Shown here: one piece after another, positions 1-4,558 of the stretch
Layout of the letters: the number at the start of each line of letters is the position of its first letter
Position numbering within the stretch: position 1 is the first letter of the stretch
Assembly (NCBI GenBank): GCA_934644855.1
Contig: CAKUDJ010000071.1
Location: 1 to 5,398 of the forward strand
Direction: 5' to 3'
Length of the DNA: 5,398 bases
From: an uncultured Elusimicrobiales bacterium
GTDB taxonomy: Bacteria; Elusimicrobiota; Elusimicrobia; Elusimicrobiales; Elusimicrobiaceae
The notes under the pieces: generated by a model
Database searches by the model: none
Seen by the model: the letters and a program-made list of their open reading frames with translations, nothing else
What the model was told of the DNA's origin: nothing
Made by a program: the position numbers and the translations under genes

Positions 1-1
1 C

Positions 2-241
2 TATTTAACGGGTGTAGGCACCAGCAATACGGGCAAAAGCGCCCCGGTTTATATAACGGTTGCCAGCCAACAGGGCCGCAACTTTTTGGTGGTCGGCATG
101 GCGTTCGGCCCGGAATGGTACGAACAACAATTACAGCAGGAAGTACGCAGTTTCCGCCTGCCTGGTGTTCCCCCGGCCCCGGTGGGAATCCCCTATGTCT
201 TGCCCTTGGAAATAGGCCAAAGCCTTTCTTCCGCACGTTAA
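2..241 (+). CDS. C-terminal end of an unidentified plus-strand protein (5' truncated)
   Basis: The reading frame is open from the left edge to a TAA at 239-241, giving 79 visible residues; the start lies outside the window. The visible part has a strand-like stretch (VYITVAS, then FLVVGMAF near residues 34-41), an amphipathic segment (PEWYEQQLQQEVRSFRLPG, about 43-61) and a Pro-rich tail ending SLSSAR. A closing 'hydrophobic strand, helix, SFR' pattern occurs at the C-terminus of some secreted or lipoprotein families and some M48-type proteases. That is only a resemblance and no catalytic motif is in view. I do not recognise the family. The gene runs opposite to the phage genes and converges on them, and nothing in it looks phage-like, so it may be the host gene next to a prophage end. 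Coding is supported by the stop being followed 12 bases later by a strong terminator. Confidence 0.6.
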   Translation, partial: YLTGVGTSNTGKSAPVYITVASQQGRNFLVVGMAFGPEWYEQQLQQEVRSFRLPGVPPAPVGIPYVLPLEIGQSLSSAR

Positions 242-253
242 AAAGTTTTTACC

Positions 254-285
254 CGGGCCTTTGCCAAACGCAAAGGCCCGTTTTT
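254..285 (+). terminator. Rho-independent terminator between convergent genes
   Basis: A perfect 10-bp stem (CGGGCCTTTG at 254-263 with CAAAGGCCCG at 271-280) encloses a 7-base loop and is followed directly by TTTTT (281-285) and further A/T bases. The T-run is on the plus strand, so it best serves the plus-strand gene ending at 241. The minus-strand nozzle gene stops at 288-290, and in that direction the stem is followed by GGTAAAAACTTTTT, a weaker and displaced T-run. It may therefore act in both directions, less efficiently on the minus strand. Confidence 0.85.
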
Positions 286-287
286 AT

Positions 288-2897
288 TTATACTACTTCC
301 ACCGTTAAATCCAGCACCGTCACCGGCAGCGGCTCCGCCTGCTTGAACACCACCGCCGGGCGCAGGTTATGCACCCCGGCCAATACTTTATGGCACACGC
401 ACGTTTGCAATCCGGGCGCCTGATTGTACGCCGTTTGCGGGGCATAAACCAACTCATCCAACATACCGCCTTCCACCCCCACACATCCGCCGCGGCTATC
501 CAGTACGCTTACGCTAATTCCGTTCAAACGGTGCTTTCTGTCGCGCGGGGTGCCGTCCGCCAAGGGCGGCTGAATGGGCAGGCTCCCCAGTACGGCCTCG
601 TACGCAAGCCCCACCAGTACCCGCCCCGCGGGAGCCGGCAAAGTAATGGTCCCGTTCCGCACCGTAAACGGCCCGGCCGGGTTTCCGTCCGCCAACGCAT
701 ACACCGTTTGCCCTTCCAAATGCGTAAGCCCGGTAATTTGCGCGGCGGGCTCCGCAAAGTTAAACGCCAGGGCGCTATCCAAAAACAACTGGTGGGACGG
801 CGCCTTACTGGCCAGGCGCTTATTCATGCGCTCTATGCACATTCCGTTGGCGCGGCGCACACAAAGCCACAGTTCATCATAGCCCGGGGCAGGCACCGTA
901 CACACGCCGCACACCGTGCCCGGCGTAGTGTGGCGCGCCCAGGCGCATAAATCCTGCTGCGGCTGATAAGTAAGCGTTAAAAGGCCGCCGTCACTCATCA
1001 CACACCAGAGCAGTTCATCGGGCTCCTGTTGCAAGGCCAGTTCGCGGATTTCCCGGTTGAAAAACAAATGCCGGGCCAAAAGGGTCAAATCGGCCCCCAA
1101 ATAGGCGGCGCAGGTATAATCGTACACCAAATCTCGCAGTACGCCGCCGCGCGCCTGCACAAACAGCACGCGCCCGCCCGCCGCCAATGCCGGTACCCGG
1201 CTTGCGCCCCGCTCGCCCTGTTGGCGGGCCCGCACGGTATAGGCGGTAAATGCGCCGTCCGCCTCCACCGTCCATTCCCCGCCGGACGTAAACACAAACA
1301 GTTTGCCGCCGGAAGCCACCACGGAGCGGATAGATTGTAAACTTTTGGCACTTAAATTCAGGCCGAACGAATCCGACGCTTGCAACGTGCGTTGGTGGCC
1401 GAAATCTTGGTATTGCCCGATTTTGGAAAACCACAACGCTTGCGGCTCCGTGGCGGTGCAGGCCAGGCCCAAGCGGTCTTGGTAGAAGAACACGCACGCC
1501 GGGAACCCCGCCGCCGGGCTGAAACTGCCGGGCGCCCAACGCAAACTCCAGTCGCCCGAGGCCGCCGCTTGCACGATTTCCACTTCCATTTTGCGCGGCC
1601 CCAAATAATTTTTCAAGCGCACAATCCCTTCCTGCACAAACGCATCACTCCAAAGTTCATACCCCATTTCGCCCGTCACTTTTTCCCCGCGCAAGCGGAT
1701 TAAATACATTTGGGACGTTTCTTCCAACGTGCCGTAATCGCTGAGGTTTGCCGCCCCGCTTTCGCGCGCGAAACGCTTTAATACTTGCCAGGTGGTGCCG
1801 CCGTCGCCGGATTTTTCCAGTACGGCGGTTCCCGTCCAGTTTCCGGCGGTTTTTAAGCGCCAATCCCCGCCGCTTTTAAGCGGTTGGGAAACGCCGTCAT
1901 ACCCCACGGAGCCCGCCACATACTGGCCTTCCATTTCGTGCGTCAGGCTGATAAGCCCGCCCGCCTGGGCAGGGCGGAAAAAATCAAAATCACTTTCCAA
2001 AATTTGTTTTTTACTGCCCGAATCCGGCACCGTGCCGGCATTAGTACCGCCGGAAAGGGTATAAACGGCCACTTCGCGGGGCCCTTCCACCGGGTCCGCA
2101 TGGTAGCGGAGTTTTAATTCCATCCCGTTGGCATCCCCCCCGGTGGCCGCGGGGGAAGTCACCGTCACTACGCCGTTTTTATATTCCGCCGCGAACCCCT
2201 GCGCGCCGAAAGTTTGGTTGAATTTATTAACCATAGCCGCGATATTACAGCCGAAGTTTTCGTCCAAATAAAACCATTGGCCGTTAAAATCCGCCATGAG
2301 CGCATATTGCGGGTACACAAGCGGCTGAAACGTGACCCCGGCTTTTACCCCCGCTACGGTAATTTCTCCCCCCTCTTGCGTCAGGCGCATACAGCGGGAA
2401 GCATCCGTATTGACGGTGCGGAACGGGCCGTACTGGGGCGTAAATTCTTCCCAGGTAAACGTGCCGTCTTCCGCCCGCACAAAGCGTTGCGGCGCATACG
2501 CCGGATGTACCAAATACAACACTTGGTTGTACTGCACATAATTGACGCGCGCCACCTCGTGCGCCGGATAAGGGGTGGCCCACTCGGTAGGTTGGGCGTT
2601 GTCACCCAATACCGGCCCGGCGGACGTGTGCAAACGCACATATTTATCCCCCAGTTCCAATACATAGGCTTCTTCATCCCCGCAAATAAACGGAATGAGC
2701 CGAATGTCTTTACCAGCATATTTTGCCTGAGCCACCAGCCAAGTGCCGGGCCGGTTAGACGCGCCCCCCTGCGCGTGTAAAATAAAATTTTGGGCCGTTT
2801 TCAGCCAGCGCGAAAAACTGCCCGCTTCCGCGCGCGCCGCCGTGTGGGGGCTTACTTCCCCGCCGGAAAACGACGGTTGCAAATGATGATATACCAT
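288..2897 (-). CDS. Phage nozzle / tail tubular protein B (T7 gp12-like)
   Basis: This 869-residue virion protein is predicted to form the nozzle at the tip of a short non-contractile tail, docking on the adaptor encoded just upstream. Family hallmarks seen: an N-terminus reading SFSGGEVSPHTAARAE (about 9-24), a WLKTAQNFILHAQGGASNRPGT block (start about 31) and RLIPF...EEAYVLELGDKYVRL (66-89). A second conserved half begins with FFYQDRLGLACTATEPQALWFS (start about 470). It continues with FTSGGEW (536-542), VRARQQGERGAS (555-566), VLFVQARGG (577-585), VYDYT (591-595), DLTLLARH (603-610), LQQEPDELLWCVMSDG (622-637) and DELWLCVRR (674-682), the repeating beta-strand pattern of the nozzle propeller. 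Residues about 165-300 look like an inserted beta domain. No signal peptide or membrane segment is seen. The chosen ATG (2895-2897) has GGAGGT six bases upstream and overlaps the adaptor stop codon as TAATG. An in-frame ATG at 2957 would lie inside the adaptor gene and lacks such support. At 869 residues the protein is somewhat longer than T7 gp12 (about 794). It is the last minus-strand gene visible. Confidence 0.88.
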   Translation of the reverse strand: MVYHHLQPSFSGGEVSPHTAARAEAGSFSRWLKTAQNFILHAQGGASNRPGTWLVAQAKYAGKDIRLIPFICGDEEAYVLELGDKYVRLHTSAGPVLGDNAQPTEWATPYPAHEVARVNYVQYNQVLYLVHPAYAPQRFVRAEDGTFTWEEFTPQYGPFRTVNTDASRCMRLTQEGGEITVAGVKAGVTFQPLVYPQYALMADFNGQWFYLDENFGCNIAAMVNKFNQTFGAQGFAAEYKNGVVTVTSPAATGGDANGMELKLRYHADPVEGPREVAVYTLSGGTNAGTVPDSGSKKQILESDFDFFRPAQAGGLISLTHEMEGQYVAGSVGYDGVSQPLKSGGDWRLKTAGNWTGTAVLEKSGDGGTTWQVLKRFARESGAANLSDYGTLEETSQMYLIRLRGEKVTGEMGYELWSDAFVQEGIVRLKNYLGPRKMEVEIVQAAASGDWSLRWAPGSFSPAAGFPACVFFYQDRLGLACTATEPQALWFSKIGQYQDFGHQRTLQASDSFGLNLSAKSLQSIRSVVASGGKLFVFTSGGEWTVEADGAFTAYTVRARQQGERGASRVPALAAGGRVLFVQARGGVLRDLVYDYTCAAYLGADLTLLARHLFFNREIRELALQQEPDELLWCVMSDGGLLTLTYQPQQDLCAWARHTTPGTVCGVCTVPAPGYDELWLCVRRANGMCIERMNKRLASKAPSHQLFLDSALAFNFAEPAAQITGLTHLEGQTVYALADGNPAGPFTVRNGTITLPAPAGRVLVGLAYEAVLGSLPIQPPLADGTPRDRKHRLNGISVSVLDSRGGCVGVEGGMLDELVYAPQTAYNQAPGLQTCVCHKVLAGVHNLRPAVVFKQAEPLPVTVLDLTVEVV

Positions 2898-3490
2898 TAA
2901 CGCACCTCCAAAAACGCGCTTTCTTCCCGGCAGCCGGGCAAGGATAGCTCCTCGCACATATTACTGCGGCGGGCTTCGTCCAAACTGGCCGCATAGCGGT
3001 TGAGCAACAGTTTGGCCAAGGCGTTATCTCCCGTCAAAGCCAAGGCCAAATCCGAGGCTAACGCCAACGCAAACGCTTTTACAAAGGCGGGGTCCAGTTG
3101 GGTTTCGTCCTTTACATGGCGGGTATATTCCGCCACCGCCTGCGGGGCCGGGGTTTCCACCGCACGTTGGTTTAAGCGGCGGCGGAAGACTTCCCGAAAC
3201 GGATATTTTTTGCCCGGATACGCGGGGTCCGTAATTTGACGCACAAAAAGCGCATCCACCGGGTATTGGTACAAATAGGGATAAGGCGCGGCGGACGGGT
3301 CTTCCAAGCGAATAAGCGGCTCTTGAACGGTGGCAAACGCCCAATTATGGGTGCGCAGCACTTCCGCTTTGACCGGCTCATAAAACAAATTTAAGCGGCG
3401 GGCGCGTTCGTCTTCCTGCGTTAAAGAGCTGACAGGCTCCTGCCCCAAATGTGCCAAGGCCAAATTACAAATATCAATTTTTGAAACCAT
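2897..3490 (-). CDS. Phage tail tubular protein A / head-tail adaptor (T7 gp11-like)
   Basis: This 197-residue protein nearly matches the roughly 196 residues of T7 gp11, the adaptor (gatekeeper) ring between the portal and the nozzle of short-tailed phages. The N-terminus is characteristic of the family: DICNLALAHLGQEPVSSL (about 5-22), then a charged helix QEDERARRLNLFYEPVKAEVL (start about 25) and RTHNWAFA (46-53). A middle PYPYLYQYPVDAL block (69-81) is followed by a helical C-terminal part rich in Ala and Leu (FVKAFALALASDLALALTGD, about 135-154), consistent with the helix bundle of this fold. That Ala/Leu stretch includes charged residues and does not look like a membrane segment. The start ATG (3488-3490) has AGGAGG six bases upstream. 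The stop shares one base with the nozzle ATG. Its upstream side is a long A+T-rich gap, so adaptor and nozzle probably have their own promoter rather than depending only on read-through from the capsid genes. I am confident of the family from the N-terminal pattern, the length and the neighbour. Confidence 0.85.
   Translation of the reverse strand: MVSKIDICNLALAHLGQEPVSSLTQEDERARRLNLFYEPVKAEVLRTHNWAFATVQEPLIRLEDPSAAPYPYLYQYPVDALFVRQITDPAYPGKKYPFREVFRRRLNQRAVETPAPQAVAEYTRHVKDETQLDPAFVKAFALALASDLALALTGDNALAKLLLNRYAASLDEARRSNMCEELSLPGCREESAFLEVR
2904..2909 (-). promoter_or_regulatory. Ribosome binding site of the nozzle gene
   Basis: GGAGGT on the minus strand lies six bases before the ATG at 2895-2897, within the last codons of the adaptor gene. 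It decides the start in favour of the protein beginning MVYHH, rather than a 20-residue longer form starting at 2957. With the TAATG overlap it points to translational coupling of adaptor and nozzle. Confidence 0.8.
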
Positions 3491-3496
3491 AATTTT

Positions 3497-3502
3497 CCTC
3501 CT
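3497..3502 (-). promoter_or_regulatory. Ribosome binding site of the adaptor gene
   Basis: A perfect AGGAGG on the minus strand lies six bases (AAAATT) before the ATG at 3488-3490. It is the only GC-rich feature at the edge of the A+T-rich block and fixes the adaptor start. Confidence 0.85.
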
Positions 3503-3654
3503 ATTTTAATTTATATTAAATTTTAATGGTTTTTATTTTTAATACATTATTTACAACACAAAATAAATTTATAAAAACGCAAAATCAATGCTAGTTTTGC
3601 AAAATAAATTGATTTTATTATTTTTAATTTTACATACAATTTTAATTTATATTA
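3503..3654. repeat. Exact 16-bp direct repeat pair in the A+T-rich block
   Basis: The 16-mer ATTTTAATTTATATTA occurs exactly at 3503-3518 and again at 3639-3654, 136 bp apart start to start. The match ends at both sides of each copy. The first copy overlaps the region just upstream of the adaptor ribosome binding site, and the second overlaps the first copy of another direct repeat (3652-3669) by three bases. In sequence this A+T-rich a 16-base match is less surprising than in normal DNA, so its function is uncertain. Confidence 0.6.
3579..3616. repeat. Nested inverted repeats about 90-130 bp upstream of the adaptor start
   Basis: Two overlapping hairpins are possible. AAAATCAAT (3581-3589) pairs perfectly with ATTGATTTT (3608-3616). 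Alternatively GCAAAA (3579-3584) pairs with TTTTGC (3595-3600). They share arm bases, so they exclude each other. The 10-bp palindrome TTTTGCAAAA lies at 3595-3604 and a second TTTGCAAAA occurs at 3721-3729. This could be an operator or a leader RNA switch for the adaptor-nozzle transcript, but A/T-rich stems of this size can also arise by chance. Confidence 0.4.
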
Positions 3655-3776
3655 TTATTTAAGTATTTTTATTTTTGATATACATTTTAATAGTACACAC
3701 TTTCCCGCAAGAAAGAAAAATTTGCAAAACGCACTTTTATATCTAATTTTATAAATGCTTATTATTTAAGTATTTT
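3652..3776. repeat. Exact 18-bp direct repeat pair in the A+T-rich block
   Basis: The 18-mer TTATTATTTAAGTATTTT occurs at 3652-3669 and 3759-3776, 107 bp apart start to start, with mismatches immediately outside each copy. The central TTTAAGTA contains a G that makes it less trivial than pure A/T runs. It could be a pair of binding sites or the trace of a local duplication. The sequence between the copies is not itself duplicated, which argues against a simple recent tandem duplication. Confidence 0.6.
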
Positions 3777-3842
3777 CAAAATAGCATTAATATTTACAAA
3801 TACTATAAAATACAAACACAACCCCTCTTCTATAATTTTTTT

Positions 3843-4115
3843 TTAATAAAAAGAGGACAGATTGTTTCCCCCCGACCACGCTATCTTACGTTCCTGTACG
3901 CCACCGCCAAAATTATTTTTTGCTTTTAGCAAGACTTGCCACCCGTTTTTACCTGTTTTAGGCTGATGTTAAACTTAAAATGAGCTATTTTCCATTAAAA
4001 TACCCCCGTTTTTAGCAAAAATGGCCCAATTTGGCGTTTTTATGCGGTTTATCTCATCTATATATACCCAAACGCTTTTACGCTCCGCCAACTTTATAAA
4101 AACAACTGTTTTTTT
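3843..4115 (-). pseudogene. Possible decayed minus-strand reading frame (weak)
   Basis: One minus-strand frame is open for 46 codons (4115 down to 3978), interrupted by TAA-GTT-TAA (3977-3969), then open in the same frame for 41 codons to a TAA at 3843-3845. The first part includes AERKSVWVYIDEINRIKTP; the second includes NGWQVLLKAKNNFGGG and QERKIAWSGGNN. The mixed composition looks somewhat protein-like, and this segment (about 38% G+C) is richer in G+C than the block beside it. No ATG with a ribosome binding site opens it: the only in-frame ATG (3993-3995) is five codons before the first stop, and a TTG at 4089-4091 is the best other candidate. I do not recognise a family. It may be a dead gene once lying between cement and adaptor, an intergenic repeat of the host, or chance openness. 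Confidence 0.15.
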
Positions 4116-4133
4116 CTACTGGTTGCTTTTAGA

Positions 4134-4169
4134 CCCGCGCCGCCCCCAAAAGCGGCGCGGGCCTTTTTT
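4134..4169 (+). terminator. Strong GC-rich hairpin with plus-strand T-run, just after the cement gene
   Basis: A perfect 10-bp stem (CCCGCGCCGC at 4134-4143 with GCGGCGCGGG at 4152-4161) has an 8-base loop (CCCCAAAA) and is followed on the plus strand by CC and six Ts (4164-4169). It sits directly after the cement gene, whose TAA is at 4168-4170, so by position it should end the capsid-cement transcript. In that direction, however, the stem is followed by TCTAAAAGC, without a T-run. As an intrinsic terminator it therefore points toward plus-strand transcription, stopping it before it runs antisense into cement and capsid genes. On the minus strand it may still act as a 3'-end stabilising hairpin. 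Confidence 0.7.
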
Positions 4170-4548
4170 ACAGGTCCACCATATCCGTCAAAAAGGCGGA
4201 TACTTGCCCGGCCGTAGCCGTGCCCGCTACGGTATAGTTCATACGCAAGTAGCGCAAGGTGCCGGCAGGCATAGCCAACTTCATCAGTACGGCGTTTTTC
4301 TCCAACTCCGCCGCCGGAGCGCTTACTTCCGCCAAGGTTTTTACCCCGCCAGAAAAATCGGCCCGGTCGCACGTTTGCAACGTGGCGGTTAATTGGGTGG
4401 CCCCGGCAAAGGTTTCGGCTACGCGCACCACGGCATATAACCCGGTGCGGGCATCCCCGGCCGCGCCCTGGTCCACCGTATGGGTGGAAGCGGCACTGGC
4501 CGTAAGGGGCTGTTTTTCTGAAAATACTGCATGGTTATCTAACAACAT
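4168..4548 (-). CDS. Bbp16-type capsid cement protein
   Basis: This 126-residue protein is predicted to decorate and stabilise the capsid shell, as Bbp16 does in Bordetella phage BPP-1. Family traits seen: the opening MLLDNHAVFSEKQPLTASAAST (start of the protein) followed by a short VDQG (26-29), then LYAVVRVAETFAGATQLTATLQTCD, and late in the protein the MPAGTLRYLRMNYTV block (about 93-107) and TAGQVSAFLTDMVDL at the end. The pattern is of beta strands with few charged helices, typical of a jelly-roll-like cement protein. The length is normal for the family. The ATG (4546-4548) has AGGAGG four bases upstream. It follows the capsid gene by 8 bp, so both are surely co-transcribed, and the pairing of capsid gene then cement gene matches the BPP-1 order. 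No signal peptide or membrane segment is seen. Confidence 0.85.
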   Translation of the reverse strand: MLLDNHAVFSEKQPLTASAASTHTVDQGAAGDARTGLYAVVRVAETFAGATQLTATLQTCDRADFSGGVKTLAEVSAPAAELEKNAVLMKLAMPAGTLRYLRMNYTVAGTATAGQVSAFLTDMVDL

Positions 4549-4552
4549 AAAA

Positions 4553-4558
4553 CCTCCT
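4553..4558 (-). promoter_or_regulatory. Ribosome binding site of the cement gene, fused to the capsid stop codon
   Basis: On the minus strand TAGGAGG contains both the TAG stop of the capsid gene (4559-4557) and the AGGAGG (4558-4553) serving the cement ATG four bases later. Ribosomes ending the capsid gene are thus delivered at the cement start, suiting two proteins needed in similar high amounts. Confidence 0.8.

Larger units (their letters stand above)
3491..3850. other. Extremely A+T-rich non-coding block upstream of the adaptor gene
   Basis: By hand count only about 60 of these 360 bases are G or C (about 17%), against mid-50s % in the flanking genes. Both strands are dense in stop codons. 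The longest ATG-started frames I find are about 22-24 codons (plus strand, from 3527 and 3589) and lack a ribosome binding site. The block should contain the promoter for the adaptor-nozzle unit, read on the minus strand. Many TATAAT-like words occur by composition alone, and I found no -35/-10 pair with convincing spacing, so I do not place one. Direct and inverted repeats inside it are listed separately. Such a block could be a bent or easily melted regulatory segment, a binding region for an AT-hook or H-NS-like silencer, or simply mutationally drifted DNA. Confidence 0.8.

Noticed and set aside
115..423. 102-residue plus-strand frame crossing the terminator
   Set aside because: It overlaps the better plus-strand frame ending at 241, runs through the terminator hairpin and into the nozzle gene, and has odd composition.
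2214..2780. 188-residue plus-strand open frame antisense to the nozzle gene
   Set aside because: It is the shadow of a G+C-biased real gene; its composition is rich in Arg and His, with no family pattern and no ribosome binding site. The same applies to the other frames antisense or alternative to the four structural genes.
2898..2957. Longer form of the nozzle protein starting at an upstream in-frame ATG (2955-2957)
   Set aside because: It would overlap the adaptor gene by 60 bases and has no good ribosome binding site, while the ATG at 2895-2897 has GGAGGT at six bases and the protein from there begins with the family-like N-terminus.
3589..3663. 24-codon hydrophobic plus-strand mini-ORF (MLVLQNKLILL...) resembling a toxin-like small membrane peptide
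   Set aside because: No ribosome binding site precedes it, and T-rich DNA encodes hydrophobic residues automatically.
3700..3715. Small CTTTC/GAAAG hairpin in the A+T-rich block
   Set aside because: The 5-bp stem is too short and lacks any terminator tail or recognisable context.
3824..3856. CCTCTT/AAGAGG inverted repeat around a nine-T run as a possible terminator
   Set aside because: The stem has only 6 bp with a 21-base loop, and the T-run lies inside the loop rather than after the stem.
4021..4392. 123-residue plus-strand frame starting in the gap
   Set aside because: It crosses the GC-rich terminator and runs antisense into the cement gene, its second half is Arg/Gln-rich shadow sequence, and there is no ribosome binding site. 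The hydrophobic first third is what A+T-rich DNA gives by chance.
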